Positions 8,216-16,730 of a stretch of DNA of 54,882 bases are shown in pieces. A model generated the notes under the pieces. That model saw only the letters and a list, made by a program, of their open reading frames with translations, ran no database searches and had not been told where the DNA came from. A program made the position numbers and the translations under genes. Source of the DNA: Phenylobacterium sp. (GTDB lineage: Bacteria > Pseudomonadota > Alphaproteobacteria > Caulobacterales > Caulobacteraceae); assembly GCF_016793225.1 (NCBI RefSeq), contig NZ_JAEUMN010000005.1, positions 1-54,882 on the forward strand, read 5' to 3'. Each line of letters opens with the position of its first letter. Position 1 is the first letter of the stretch.

Positions 8216-9079
8216 ATGCCCGAACTTCCGGAAGTCGAGACGGTCCGCGGCGGACTCGCGCCGGTCCTGGAGGGCCGTCGCCTGGCGCGCGTCGAGGCCC
8301 GCCGGCCCGACCTGCGCTTCCCCCTGCCGCCCGGCTTCGTGCAGGTCCTCACCGGTGCGACCGTCCTCAGGCTGGAGCGGCGCGCCAAGTACCTGCTGGC
8401 CCGCCTCGACCGCGAGGACACGCTCGTCATGCACCTGGGCATGAGCGGCCGCTTCGAGATCGCCCGCCCCGAGGGGGAAACCCGGCCCGGGCGCTTCCAC
8501 TACGCGCCGGACCCCGACCCCAAGCACGCGCACATCGTCTTCGAGACCGACGCCGGCGTGCGGGTGACCTACTACGACCCCCGCCGCTTCGGTTACATGG
8601 CGCTGGTCAACAGCTCGACCCTCGAGCTTCACCCTTGGTTCGCGGGCCTCGGGCCCGAGCCGCTGTCGGACGCCTTCGACGCCGCCCACCTGAAGGCCGC
8701 CTTCCAGGGCCGCCGCCAGGGGCCCAAGACCCTGCTCCTCGACCAGCGGATCGTCGCGGGGCTGGGCAACATCTACGTCTGCGAGGCGCTGAACCGGGCG
8801 CGGATCTCGCCCTTCCGCCCCGCCGGCCGCATCTCGGCCGCGCGGCTGGCCGTGCTGGTCCCGCAGATCAAGGCGGTGCTGTCCGAGGCCATCGCGGCCG
8901 GCGGCTCCACCCTGCGCGACTTCGCCCAGGCCGACGGCGCCCTCGGCTACTTCCAGCACAGCTTCCGCACCTACGACCGGGAGGGCCAGCCCTGCCGCAA
9001 CGCGGGCTGCGGCGGGATCATCGCCCGCCGGGTGCAGGCCGGCCGCTCGACCTTCTATTGCCCGGCCTGCCAGCGATGA
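8216..9079 (+). CDS. mutM: Formamidopyrimidine-DNA glycosylase
   Basis: A 287-residue Fpg/MutM bifunctional glycosylase/AP lyase that removes 8-oxoguanine. It begins [13 protein letters not shown], giving the required N-terminal Pro nucleophile and Glu. [11 protein letters not shown] carries the conserved Lys of the DNA-binding loop. The central helix-two-turn-helix segment reads [19 protein letters not shown]. The C-terminal zinc finger is PCRNAGC then CPAC, so its first Cys pair is spaced by four residues. ATG 8216 fixes the catalytic Pro; the longer upstream frame would be inactive. The stop overlaps the next gene's start (ATGA). Confidence 0.98.
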   Translation: MPELPEVETVRGGLAPVLEGRRLARVEARRPDLRFPLPPGFVQVLTGATVLRLERRAKYLLARLDREDTLVMHLGMSGRFEIARPEGETRPGRFHYAPDPDPKHAHIVFETDAGVRVTYYDPRRFGYMALVNSSTLELHPWFAGLGPEPLSDAFDAAHLKAAFQGRRQGPKTLLLDQRIVAGLGNIYVCEALNRARISPFRPAGRISAARLAVLVPQIKAVLSEAIAAGGSTLRDFAQADGALGYFQHSFRTYDREGQPCRNAGCGGIIARRVQAGRSTFYCPACQR

Positions 9080-9936
9080 AGGCCGTCGCCGCCGCGCTCG
9101 CGGCCGCGCTCGCCGTCGCCGCGCCGGCCGCCGCCAGGCCGCCCATCTGGACCGTGAAGGACGCCGATTCCGAGCTGGTGATCTTCGGCTCCATCCACGT
9201 CCTGCCGCCCGGCCTGGACTGGCGGCCGCCCGCCCTCGATGCGGCGCTCGCCCGCGCCGACGACGTCTGGTTCGAGCTGCCGGTGGACGCCGCGACGCAG
9301 CAGGAGTCGGCGCGGGTCGCCGCGGAGTCGGGCGTCCTGCCGCTGGGACAGTCGCTCTTCCGCCAGCTTCCGCCCGCGGACGCCCGGCGGCTGATGAAGG
9401 TCGCCGCCGCCTATGGCGTCGATCCGCTCACGCTCGATCGGCTCGAGCCCTGGTTCGCCGAGGTCGCGCTGGCGGCCGCCGCCTACCGCAAGGCCGGCGC
9501 GACCAGCGACTCCGGCGTGGAGGCGGCGGTCGGCGCCGCCGTCCCCACGGGCGCCCGGCGCCGGGCCCTGGAGACGCCGGCGCAGCAGATCGCCCTCCTG
9601 GACGGCGCGCACGCGGCCGACCAGCTCGCCTCGCTGCGGTGGACGCTGAAGGCGATGGAGCGCGACCCGCAGGCCTTCGCGGCCCTGGTGCGCGCGTGGA
9701 TGGCGGGCGACGTCCGCGCGCTCGACGCCCGGGCGCTGCAGCCGCTCCGCCGCACCTCGCCCGGGCTCTTCCGGCGGCTGGTCGCCGACCGCAACGCCGA
9801 CTGGGCGCGGCAGCTGGACGCCCGGCTGAGGGGCTCGGGCCGCACCGTCGTGGTGGTGGGCGTGGGCCACCTCGTCGGGCCCGAGGGCGTGCCGGCCCGC
9901 CTGCGCGCGCTTGGCTATTCCGTCACGGGGCCGTAA
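9076..9936 (+). CDS. TraB/GumN family secreted protein
   Basis: A 286-residue protein with an Ala-rich signal peptide (cleavage likely after APAAA, near residue 20). It has the TraB/GumN hallmarks: [19 protein letters not shown] near the N terminus (Gly and His conserved) and [15 protein letters not shown] near the C terminus. Related eukaryotic Tiki proteins are metalloproteases; bacterial members have no settled function. Its ATG overlaps the mutM stop, implying translational coupling. A link between the two functions is not obvious, and the coupling may only reflect compact packing. Confidence 0.85.
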   Translation: MKAVAAALAAALAVAAPAAARPPIWTVKDADSELVIFGSIHVLPPGLDWRPPALDAALARADDVWFELPVDAATQQESARVAAESGVLPLGQSLFRQLPPADARRLMKVAAAYGVDPLTLDRLEPWFAEVALAAAAYRKAGATSDSGVEAAVGAAVPTGARRRALETPAQQIALLDGAHAADQLASLRWTLKAMERDPQAFAALVRAWMAGDVRALDARALQPLRRTSPGLFRRLVADRNADWARQLDARLRGSGRTVVVVGVGHLVGPEGVPARLRALGYSVTGP

Positions 9937-9964
9937 GTCGGCTCGCGAACCATCGGGAGCGGAC

Positions 9965-10744
9965 ATGGCCTACGAGACCCTCATCGTCGAAACCCCGAGC
10001 GCGGGCGTCACGCTGATCCGCCTCAACCGGCCGCAGGCGCTGAACGCGCTCAACAGCGAACTCCTCGCCGAGCTGTCCCACGCCCTGGACGAGGCCGAGG
10101 CGGACAACGACGTGCGCTGCGTGGTGCTGACCGGCTCGGAACGCGCCTTCGCCGCCGGCGCCGACATCAAGGAGATGTCCGACAAGTCCTACGCCGAGAT
10201 GTTCCAGTCGAACTTCTTCGGCGCCGCCGGGCAGCGGCTGGAGCGCTTCCGCAAGCCGATCATCGCCGCCGTCGCCGGGTTCGCCCTGGGCGGCGGCTGC
10301 GAGCTGGCGATGCTGTGCGACATCATCATCGCCGCCGACACCGCGAAGTTCGGCCAACCCGAGATCAACCTGGGCGTCATGCCCGGCATCGGCGGCACGC
10401 AGCGCCTGCCGCGCGCGGTCGGCAAGGCCAAGGCGATGGACATGGTCCTGACCGCCCGGATGATGGACGCCGCCGAGGCCGAGCGCGCCGGGCTCGTCAG
10501 CCGCGTGGTGCCGGCCGACAAGCTGATCGAGGAGGCGCTGGGCGCGGCCGCCAGGATCGCCGGGCAGTCGATGCTGGCCGTGATGATGAACAAGGAGCTG
10601 GTCAACGCGGCGTTCGAGACGACGCTGTCCACCGGCGTGACGATGGAGCGGCGGCTGTTCCACTCGCTCTTCGCCTTCGAGGACCAGAAGGAGGGGATGG
10701 CCGCGTTCATCGACAAGCGGAAGCCGGACTTCAAGGGCCGCTGA
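9965..10744 (+). CDS. Enoyl-CoA hydratase
   Basis: A 259-residue crotonase-family enzyme that hydrates 2-enoyl-CoA in fatty-acid or short-chain acyl-CoA breakdown. Oxyanion-hole segments are [11 protein letters not shown] (near 65) and [15 protein letters not shown] (near 105), the latter holding the first catalytic Glu. The second catalytic Glu is in [16 protein letters not shown] near residue 135. The C-terminal [17 protein letters not shown] is standard for EchA-type hydratases. It lies just upstream of the DUF5655 gene with a one-base gap, suggesting an operon before rpsT. Confidence 0.96.
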   Translation: MAYETLIVETPSAGVTLIRLNRPQALNALNSELLAELSHALDEAEADNDVRCVVLTGSERAFAAGADIKEMSDKSYAEMFQSNFFGAAGQRLERFRKPIIAAVAGFALGGGCELAMLCDIIIAADTAKFGQPEINLGVMPGIGGTQRLPRAVGKAKAMDMVLTARMMDAAEAERAGLVSRVVPADKLIEEALGAAARIAGQSMLAVMMNKELVNAAFETTLSTGVTMERRLFHSLFAFEDQKEGMAAFIDKRKPDFKGR

Positions 10745-10745
10745 G

Positions 10746-11303
10746 GTGGCGCAGGACTGGCGGGTCTTCCGGGACGAGAACGCCGCGCGGCTGGAACGCC
10801 AGACCGGGCAGGACGTCGCCGCCTGGAACGCCCGCATCGCCGCCGCGGCCCTGCCCGACGTCGACGCCCTGCGCGCCTGGCTGAAGGCCCAGGGCGTCAC
10901 CGGCTACTCCGCGCAGCTGCTGCGCTGGGAGACCTTCGGCTACCCCGACTTCATGACGGCCAGCGCCGACGAGCTGGTCGACGCCCAGTTCGCCGACCGC
11001 CCGGCCCTGCGGCCGGTCTACGATGCGGTGATCGCCGCCGCCCTGGCGCTCGGGGACGTCACCGTCCAGACCCGCAAGACCTATGTCTCGCTCGTCGGCC
11101 CGCGCCGCACCTTCGCGCGGGTGCAGCCCACGACCAGGACCCGCCTGGACGTGGGGCTGCGGCTGGACGCCGCGCCGGGCGCGGGACTGAGGCCCAACCG
11201 CATCCACGAGAGCATGCCCGTGGGCCTCGCGCTGGCGCGTCCGGAGGACCTGGACGCCCAGGCGCTGGACTGGCTCCGGAAGGCCTATGACGCGAACGCC
11301 TGA
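10746..11303 (+). CDS. DUF5655 domain protein (with DUF4287-like N terminus)
   Basis: A 185-residue protein with GTG start, one base after the enoyl-CoA hydratase stop. The N-terminal ~75 residues (GQDVAAWNARI, LKAQGVTGYSAQLLRWETFG) look like DUF4287, a small helical domain. The C-terminal ~100 residues (TVQTRKTYVSLVGPRRTFARVQPTTRTRLDVGLRL and ESMPVGLA) match DUF5655, thought to bind DNA or nucleotides but without assigned function. No catalytic motif is seen and no function is proposed. Confidence 0.75.
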   Translation: MAQDWRVFRDENAARLERQTGQDVAAWNARIAAAALPDVDALRAWLKAQGVTGYSAQLLRWETFGYPDFMTASADELVDAQFADRPALRPVYDAVIAAALALGDVTVQTRKTYVSLVGPRRTFARVQPTTRTRLDVGLRLDAAPGAGLRPNRIHESMPVGLALARPEDLDAQALDWLRKAYDANA

Positions 11304-11331
11304 CGCCGGCGATCATCCGCGCCTGCACGCA

Positions 11332-11360
11332 TTGACCGGCGGGCGCCGTTTCAGTATATC
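11332..11360 (+). promoter_or_regulatory. Predicted sigma-70-type promoter of rpsT
   Basis: TTGACC (11332-11337) and TATATC (11355-11360) are separated by exactly 17 bases, a near-consensus housekeeping promoter. The predicted transcript would start about 55 bases before the rpsT ATG. Confidence 0.6.
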
Positions 11361-11375
11361 CGCGCCTCCCATTTC

Positions 11376-11397
11376 GCCCGCCGGCCCACCGGCGGGC
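11376..11397 (+). promoter_or_regulatory. Hairpin in the rpsT 5' leader
   Basis: A perfect 9-base-pair inverted repeat, GCCCGCCGG and CCGGCGGGC, with a 4-base loop (CCCA). It lies in the predicted rpsT leader, 25 bases before the ATG. No T-run follows, so it is not a classical terminator. S20 autoregulates its own translation in enterobacteria, so a control role is possible but unproven here. Confidence 0.45.
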
Positions 11398-11422
11398 CCG
11401 ACCGTTTGAAGAAGAGTTCCGA

Positions 11423-11692
11423 ATGGCCAATACGCCCGGCGCCAAGAAGGCGGTCCGCAAGATCGCCCGCCGCACCGAAGTGAACACCGCCCGCCGCTCG
11501 CGCGTGCGCACCTTCCTGCGCAAGTTCGAAGAGGCCGTGGCCTCGGGCGACGCCGGCGCCGCCAAGGCCGCGTTCGTGGAGGCCCAGTCCGAGCTGATGC
11601 GGGCCGTCTCCAAGGGCGTGGTTCACAAGAACACCGGCTCGCGGAAAGTGTCCCGCCTGGCCGCCCGCCTGAAGAAGATGTCGGCGGCCTGA
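11423..11692 (+). CDS. rpsT: 30S ribosomal protein S20
   Basis: An 89-residue, Lys/Arg/Ala-rich protein of the S20 family, which binds 16S rRNA helix 44 and the 5' domain early in 30S assembly. The start [17 protein letters not shown] and the segment [22 protein letters not shown] are characteristic. It is preceded by a GAAGAAGAG purine stretch and followed by a strong intrinsic terminator. It lies next to dnaA, an order also known in Caulobacter. Confidence 0.98.
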   Translation: MANTPGAKKAVRKIARRTEVNTARRSRVRTFLRKFEEAVASGDAGAAKAAFVEAQSELMRAVSKGVVHKNTGSRKVSRLAARLKKMSAA

Positions 11693-11747
11693 GGCGACGG
11701 CGGGGACCCTCGGGTTCCCCCTCTTATCCCCTAGGATTTCTGATGCG

Positions 11748-11775
11748 GCGCCCCGTTCCGGGGCGCTCATTTTTT
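11748..11775 (+). terminator. Intrinsic terminator of rpsT
   Basis: A perfect 8-bp stem, GCGCCCCG and CGGGGCGC, with loop TTC, followed after two bases by a run of six T (11770-11775). Confidence 0.9.
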
Positions 11776-12104
11776 GTGCTCGAAATGGGCCCGAAAACCC
11801 GTCGTCTGCGACCAAACGGCTCAGCTTCCACACCCGGTTTTCGGGCTTTCCCTTGGACTGAAAAGGGTCCCTTGGGAGTCAACAGAAATAAGTCTCGACG
11901 GGGCAAAGAATCACCGTTGACCCCCCACGGTCCCAAATTAGTGTCGGGGCTCTTACAGGTTCTTTCCTTGATCCCGGGGACAACCGGGACAGCGGCGGGG
12001 CGAACTGCGCTCGCCGCGTAAGCATCTGTTTGCGTTAAAAAATTCGGCGTCAGGGGGTTGGGGGCCCTGGCTGGTCAGCGAGAACTCAATTGGGGTTGTT
12101 AAGG
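11776..12104 (+). promoter_or_regulatory. dnaA promoter and leader region
   Basis: Relatively AT-rich, non-coding DNA before dnaA. It holds two GANTC sites (GAGTC 11876-11880 and GAATC 11908-11912). Inverted repeats are CCCGAAAACC at 11790-11799 with GGTTTTCGGG at 11836-11845, GTCAAC at 11878-11883 with GTTGAC at 11916-11921, and TCCCGG/CCGGGA at 11972-11989. TTGACC at 11917-11922 could be a -35 but no good -10 is spaced from it. No perfect DnaA box or AT-rich unwinding element was seen, so no replication origin is called. Confidence 0.55.
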
Positions 12105-13589
12105 ATGACGAGCGGGGGGGCTGCGGGAGCAATGGCGAATGCGCCGGCCACGGCCGTTTGGAGCAAGACGTGCCAGGTTCTCAAGCGTGAGCTGGGCGAC
12201 GCGACATTCGGTTCCTGGCTCGGTCAGGCCGCCCTGCGGGAGAGCGGCGACGAAGTCTGCCTCGTGGCCGCCACCGGCATCGCCCGCGACTGGATCCGTC
12301 ACAACGCCTGGCGCCGCATCGGGGAGCTGTGGGCGCAGAACGACCCGCTGGGCCGCCGCCTCGACCTCAAGAGCCGCATGGAGGTGGAGAGCGCCTCCCT
12401 CAGCAGCAATCCGCCGGTCGCCGCCAACGGTTCCCCCCCAACCGCGCCCGTCACGCTTTCGGCCGCCCCCCAAGCCGGAGCTCCCATGACCGCATCTGTC
12501 TTCGAGATCGAGGCCGAGACCGTGGCGCCCGTCGCCGCGCGTCAGGGCCGCCTCCAGGGCCTGCAGGAACGCTATACGTTCGACACCTTCGTCTCGGGCC
12601 CGGCCAACGAGTTCGCCTTCGCGGTCGCCCGCCGCGTCGCCAGCTGGGCGGACGGCCACTTCAACCCGGTGATGTTCCACGGGCCCTACGGCTTCGGGAA
12701 GACCCACCTGCTGAACGCCCTGGCCTGGGAGGCCATGCGCACCCAGCCCAGCCGCCGCGTGGTCTATCTGTCCGCCGAGCGCTTCACGACGACCTTCGTG
12801 AACGCGATCCAGACCCGCCAGACCGCGGCGTTCAAGGACGAGCTGCGCAACGCCGACCTGCTGCTGATCGACGACGTCCACTTCGTGGCCGGCAAGACCC
12901 AGACGCAGGAGGAACTCTTCCACACGCTCATCGCCCTGGTGGACGACGGCCGCCGGGTCGTGCTGACCGCCGACCGCTCGCCGACCGAGCTGTCCGAGAT
13001 GGAGCCGCGCCTGCGCAGCCACCTGCAGGCCGGCCTCGTCTGCGGCATCGAGCCCGCCGACCGCAGCCTGCGCCTGGGCATCCTGGAGCGGAAGCTGCAC
13101 ACCCTGGCTCAGCAGGGCGGCTTCGTGCCGGCCGCGCGCGCCGAAGTGCTGCAGTTCCTGGCCGACCGCTTCACCGACAGCGTGCGGGAGCTGGAAGGCG
13201 CGCTGAACACCCTGATCGCCCGCGTGGGCGGCGACATCGCGCGGCTGGGGCTCGACGAGGCCCAGGCCATCCTGCGGCCGCACCTTAGCGTCACCGAGCG
13301 CAAGGTGACCGTCGACATGATCCAGAAGGCGGTGGCCGAGCACTACGCGCTGAAGCAGGCCGACCTGATCAGCGAGCGCCGGGCCCGCGCCGTCGCCCGC
13401 CCGCGGCAGGTCGCCATGTGGCTGGCCAAGCAGATCACCACGCGGTCCCTGCCCGACATCGGCCGCCGCTTCGGCGGACGCGACCACACCACCGTCCTGC
13501 ACGCCGTCCGCCGGATCGAGCAGCTGAAGGGCGAGGACGCGGTCATCGCCCGCGACATCGACGTCCTCCTGCGCAAGCTTCGCGGCTAA
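12105..13589 (+). CDS. dnaA: Chromosomal replication initiator protein DnaA
   Basis: A 494-residue replication initiator. Domain I (residues ~15-90) contains VLKRELGDATFGSWL; domain II (~95-150) is a Ser/Pro/Ala-rich linker. The AAA+ domain III starts near RYTFDTFVSGPANEFA with Walker A GPYGFGKTH, Walker B LLLIDDVHF and the arginine-finger region EPRLRSHL. Domain IV ends in the signature GGRDHTTVLHAV that contacts DnaA boxes. Start choice is uncertain: ATG 12105 has AAGG directly abutting it, ATG 12132 has GGGAG two bases away, and TTG 12090 is also in frame. Leader structures and GANTC sites upstream suggest cell-cycle control. Confidence 0.97.
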   Translation: MTSGGAAGAMANAPATAVWSKTCQVLKRELGDATFGSWLGQAALRESGDEVCLVAATGIARDWIRHNAWRRIGELWAQNDPLGRRLDLKSRMEVESASLSSNPPVAANGSPPTAPVTLSAAPQAGAPMTASVFEIEAETVAPVAARQGRLQGLQERYTFDTFVSGPANEFAFAVARRVASWADGHFNPVMFHGPYGFGKTHLLNALAWEAMRTQPSRRVVYLSAERFTTTFVNAIQTRQTAAFKDELRNADLLLIDDVHFVAGKTQTQEELFHTLIALVDDGRRVVLTADRSPTELSEMEPRLRSHLQAGLVCGIEPADRSLRLGILERKLHTLAQQGGFVPAARAEVLQFLADRFTDSVRELEGALNTLIARVGGDIARLGLDEAQAILRPHLSVTERKVTVDMIQKAVAEHYALKQADLISERRARAVARPRQVAMWLAKQITTRSLPDIGRRFGGRDHTTVLHAVRRIEQLKGEDAVIARDIDVLLRKLRG

Positions 13590-13702
13590 GAGCGCGTTCC
13601 GAAAAGTGGGAACCGGTTTTCGGATCCGAACGCGCTCAAGCTATTGATCTAGAGCCGCATTTTCCAGTTCAGACGGTTCCGTCTGAACGGGTGAGGCTCC
13701 AG
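13590..13702. repeat. Bipartite hairpin repeat, copy A
   Basis: This ~113-bp element begins AGAGCGCGTTCCGAAAAG immediately after the dnaA stop. Part 1 folds by CGAAAA with TTTTCG and AGCGCG with CGCGCT. Part 2 is enclosed by GAGCC (13653) and GGCTC (13695) around an inner perfect hairpin CAGACGG-TT-CCGTCTG. A second copy lies at 16506-16620. Confidence 0.85.
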
Positions 13703-13732
13703 GCGCTGCGATCCTGCGGACGCTTGGCGAGG

Positions 13733-13756
13733 GGCCCGCGGAGACGCGGGCCTTTT
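13733..13756 (+). terminator. Intrinsic terminator of dnaA
   Basis: Perfect stem GGCCCGCG and CGCGGGCC with loop GAGA, followed by TTTT. It lies between the repeat after dnaA and the convergent HXXEE gene. Confidence 0.85.
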
Positions 13757-13757
13757 G

Positions 13758-14153
13758 CTATGCCCGCGCGCGCAGCAGCCGCAGGGCGACGAGGCCGGCC
13801 GGCAGGTTCAGGGCGACGGCCGTCAGCACGCCGGGCGCATAGCCGCCCAGCGCCACGGCCGCGGGGACGTGCGGGACCAGCACATTGACCAGCAGGATCG
13901 CCGCGATCGTGCGCAGCGCAGCCGCCTTGGCGGGCGAGCCGGGCCCGCAGCCGGCCCAGAGGGCGACGCCGACGCCCGCCGCCGTCACCAGGGCCAGCAT
14001 GGTCCAGAACACCGCGACGGGCGGCGCGCCCGGCAGGATCTCCAGGATCGCGGCGCGCTTCAGCGGATAGCCGACGGCCTCCTCCAGATCGTGCAGCGTC
14101 AGCGCGGCGGCCAGCAGGCCCGCCGCCAGCCCGCGCCGCCGATCGGGCGTCAC
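13758..14153 (-). CDS. HXXEE-domain membrane protein
   Basis: A 131-residue membrane protein with about four hydrophobic helices. LHDLEE near residue 19 is the HxxEE motif that names the family. NVLVPHVPAAVALGGYAPGVLTAVALNLP near residue 95 gives the second conserved His and the PG motif. The clustered His and Glu residues suggest metal binding, but no function is established. GTG 14153 overlaps the TGA of the serine hydrolase gene (GTGA), so the two are probably translated together. Confidence 0.75.
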   Translation of the reverse strand: MTPDRRRGLAAGLLAAALTLHDLEEAVGYPLKRAAILEILPGAPPVAVFWTMLALVTAAGVGVALWAGCGPGSPAKAAALRTIAAILLVNVLVPHVPAAVALGGYAPGVLTAVALNLPAGLVALRLLRARA

Positions 14154-15376
14154 GCCCGCAGCGCGTTCACCGCCGCGCCGATGAGATCGTAGGTCTCGAA
14201 CTCGGAGTCCCCCTCCCACGATTTCCGCCAGGCGCTCCACACGATCGCCACGACCTGCTCGCGCGGGTGGACGTAGATGAACTGGCCGAAGATCCCCTCG
14301 GCCGTGAACGCGCCGTCGTGGACGCCGCCGGGGGGCAGGACCCACCACTGGTAGCCGTAGCCCAGCGGGTAGCCCGGTTCGAGCTTGCCGAAGCCCGTGG
14401 CGGGAATGTCGGGCCGGCCGGCCAGATCGCGCCAGCCGGCGGGCAGCACGCGTCGGCCGCCGGCGACGCCGTCCTCCAGGATGAACTGCCCGAAGCGGCC
14501 GAAGTCGCGCAGGCGCGCGCTGACGCCCAGCCCCGCCAGCTCCAGCCCGTCCCTGGACTCGAGCTGCCAGTAGCCGTCCGCCTCCATGCCGGCGGGCCCC
14601 CAGATCTTCTCGGCATAGAGGTCGGCCAGACTCCGGCCGGTGGCGGCGGCGACGATGGCCCCGAGGACACAGGTCTCGCCCGTCGAGTAGTTGAATTTCG
14701 TCCCCTGCGGCGCGGCGCGGGGCAGGGTTCGCATGAGCTCGATCACGCCGCCCGGCCGGCCCTCCGCCAGCACCCGGCCGAAGCGCGCCACGTCAGAGGC
14801 GCCGCTGGGATCGTAGTCCTCCTTCCAGGCCACGCCCGAGCACATGCGAAGGATGTTGCGGACGGTCACGCCCTCGTAGGCGGAGCCCTTCAGCGCCGGC
14901 AGGTAGCGCTCCGCGGGATCGTCCAGGCTGCGGATCGCGCCGTCGTGCAGCGCCGCGCCGGCGAGGGTCGCCGTCATCGACTTGGCCGTCGAGAAACTGG
15001 TCCAGCGGCTTTCGGGCGTGTTGCCCATGCCGTAGCGCTCGAGCGCGATCTCGCCCCGCTTCAGGATCAGCAGCCCCGCCGTGCGCCGGCGGGTCATGTA
15101 GTCGTCCACGGACCTCGTGGCGCCGCCGCTGCGGAAGGTCATCGCCTCCAGGGACCGCGCATGGGACGGCAGCGCGCGGACCGACGTCCCGCGGCGGATC
15201 GCCCGCACCGGCCGCGTCTGGTCCTGGTTGCGGAAGGTGGCGGCCTGGTTCTCGGGCGTGGTGTCCAGCACGTTGGGCGCCGCGACCTCGCCCGACTGGC
15301 CCCAGGCGCGACCGGCCATCGCGGCGGCCGCCGCGCCTCCGATCCAGGCGCGCCGATCCATCACCAGTCCGACCAT
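14150..15376 (-). CDS. Class C beta-lactamase-fold serine hydrolase
   Basis: A 408-residue exported serine hydrolase. The N terminus (MDRRAWIGGAAAAAMAGRAWG) has a twin-Arg followed by a hydrophobic stretch, a plausible Tat or Sec signal. The SxxK motif is STAK in SFSTAKSMTATLAG (near residue 130). The YxN-equivalent lies in FNYSTGE. A C-terminal GAFTAEGIFGQFIYVHP takes the place of the KTG region. Members include esterases, D-aminopeptidases and 6-aminohexanoate-dimer hydrolases, so a beta-lactam role should not be assumed. ATG 15376 is preceded by GGGAGGGG. It is coupled downstream to the HXXEE gene. Confidence 0.9.
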   Translation of the reverse strand: MVGLVMDRRAWIGGAAAAAMAGRAWGQSGEVAAPNVLDTTPENQAATFRNQDQTRPVRAIRRGTSVRALPSHARSLEAMTFRSGGATRSVDDYMTRRRTAGLLILKRGEIALERYGMGNTPESRWTSFSTAKSMTATLAGAALHDGAIRSLDDPAERYLPALKGSAYEGVTVRNILRMCSGVAWKEDYDPSGASDVARFGRVLAEGRPGGVIELMRTLPRAAPQGTKFNYSTGETCVLGAIVAAATGRSLADLYAEKIWGPAGMEADGYWQLESRDGLELAGLGVSARLRDFGRFGQFILEDGVAGGRRVLPAGWRDLAGRPDIPATGFGKLEPGYPLGYGYQWWVLPPGGVHDGAFTAEGIFGQFIYVHPREQVVAIVWSAWRKSWEGDSEFETYDLIGAAVNALRA

Positions 15377-15522
15377 GTTCCCCTCCCGCCCGGCGACGTT
15401 CTGGCCGGCTCGACCCCATGCTGCCCGTTTACCTACCGCGCCGCCACCCGGCGCCCCCGCGCCTCGCGCTCGGCCGACCGTGGCCGGCGCGCCCGAACGC
15501 GGATGTCGCCCGATGTCATCGC

Positions 15523-16479
15523 CTATCTCCGAAGATGCCGCTCGAACCAGCCGACCATCGCGGTCATGGCCGCGGTCGCGTAGGCGTCGGTCTTGGCCGG
15601 GTCGCCCTTGACGTAGAAGTCGTGATCGGCCCCGGCGAAGAGCCTCAGCTCGTTCTGAACGCCGGCCCTGTCGAGGGCGGCGCGCATCAGTTCCGACTGT
15701 GCGGCCGGCACGCCCCGGTCCGCATCGCCGTGCAGGAGCAGAGTCGGCGGATCGCCCGGGTCGACGCTGTGGATCGGCGAGATGGCCGGCAGGAGGCTCG
15801 GGTCGACATTGAGGGCCCCGGGCCTGAGGCGGCCCTGCAGGAGAACCGCCAGATCGGTCGGCGGGAAGTAGGCGACGACCGCGGCGATCCGGTTGCCCGA
15901 GCGCTCCAGCGCGTTCGTCGCGGCGGGGTTTCCGTCGTCGGCCATCATGCCGGCGACGAGCGCGAGATGGCCCCCGGCGCTGGCGCCCCAGGCGCCGATG
16001 CGTCCGGGGTCCGCCCCGTAGTCGGCGGCGTGAAGCCGGATGTGGCGCATCCCGAGCCGGACGTCGGCGACGGCGTCGGGCGCCTGGAAGCGCGGAGCGG
16101 ACGCGTGATAGAGCGCGACCACCGTGAAGCCCTTGTCGATCAGGGCCTGGTAGCGAGCCTGGCGTTCCTCCGGCGGGCCCCAGGACGAGCGGTAGCCGGC
16201 CGACACCATGTTGACCACCAGTGCGCCGTTGGCCTTCTTCACCGGCCTGAAGACGTCGTAGGTCAGCGCCATGCCGTCGCGGTGTCCGTAGACGACGTCG
16301 CGCACATAGGTGGCCGTCTTCAGCTCGGCGGGCGTCGGCGCGCGGAGCGCGTCGCGGGGATAGCCGCTCAGCGGCGGGCCGGGGTCCGCCACCGGCGGCG
16401 GAGCCGGATCCTGCGCCAGGGCGGAGCCGCCCCCAAGGGCCAGTGCGACGGCGAGCGCAGCGCGGCGGAGCCTGTTCAT
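15523..16479 (-). CDS. Secreted alpha/beta hydrolase (esterase/lipase-like)
   Basis: A 318-residue protein with a signal peptide (RRAALAVALALGGGSALA, cleavage near residue 22). The nucleophile elbow is GASAGG at about 170 (WGASAGGHLAL). Asp in LLLHGDADRGVP and His in GADHDFY complete a likely catalytic triad. It resembles the BD-FAE/hormone-sensitive-lipase-like peptidase_S9 group. No HGG oxyanion motif is seen; NMVSAGY may supply that loop. Substrate is unknown. A copy of the bipartite repeat lies just upstream of its start. Confidence 0.88.
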   Translation of the reverse strand: MNRLRRAALAVALALGGGSALAQDPAPPPVADPGPPLSGYPRDALRAPTPAELKTATYVRDVVYGHRDGMALTYDVFRPVKKANGALVVNMVSAGYRSSWGPPEERQARYQALIDKGFTVVALYHASAPRFQAPDAVADVRLGMRHIRLHAADYGADPGRIGAWGASAGGHLALVAGMMADDGNPAATNALERSGNRIAAVVAYFPPTDLAVLLQGRLRPGALNVDPSLLPAISPIHSVDPGDPPTLLLHGDADRGVPAAQSELMRAALDRAGVQNELRLFAGADHDFYVKGDPAKTDAYATAAMTAMVGWFERHLRR

Positions 16480-16505
16480 GGACGATCCCCTCTGACGGCG
16501 ACCCT

Positions 16506-16620
16506 AGAGCGCGTTCCGAAAAGTGGGAACCGGTTTTCGGATCGAGACGCGCTCAAGTTCTTGATTTAGCGCCTCATTTGTCCCGCTCAGACGGTTCCGT
16601 CTGAACGGGTGAGGCGCTAG
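16506..16620. repeat. Bipartite hairpin repeat, copy B
   Basis: This 115-bp element shares AGAGCGCGTTCCGAAAAG and TCAGACGGTTCCGTCTGAAC with copy A at 13590-13702. The outer stem of part 2 is TAGCGCCTCA (16567) with TGAGGCGCTA (16611-16620), perfectly complementary. The part-2 stem differs from copy A by one compensatory pair. Confidence 0.88.
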
Positions 16621-16676
16621 CGTCGCCAAGGGCGGCGCGCCAACACCCGACCGGGGGCGGCAGGCTGAACGGGAAA

Positions 16677-16702
16677 GGGCGGCCGGATCGCTCCGGCCGC
16701 CC
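16677..16702 (-). terminator. Intrinsic terminator of pnp
   Basis: An 11-bp perfect stem, GGGCGGCCGGA and TCCGGCCGCCC, with loop TCGC. On the minus strand it is followed by TTTCCC, and it lies 28 bases beyond the pnp stop. Confidence 0.8.
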
Positions 16703-16730
16703 TCCTCAGGTCTTCCGATCGAGCCGTCGC

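Noticed and set aside
11743-12021. Plus-strand frame of 92 codons between rpsT and dnaA
   Set aside because: It begins inside the rpsT terminator, has no family resemblance, and covers the dnaA regulatory region.
11693-12104. Possible replication origin beside dnaA
   Set aside because: No cluster of perfect DnaA boxes or AT-rich unwinding stretch was seen. In Caulobacter the origin lies elsewhere, near hemE.
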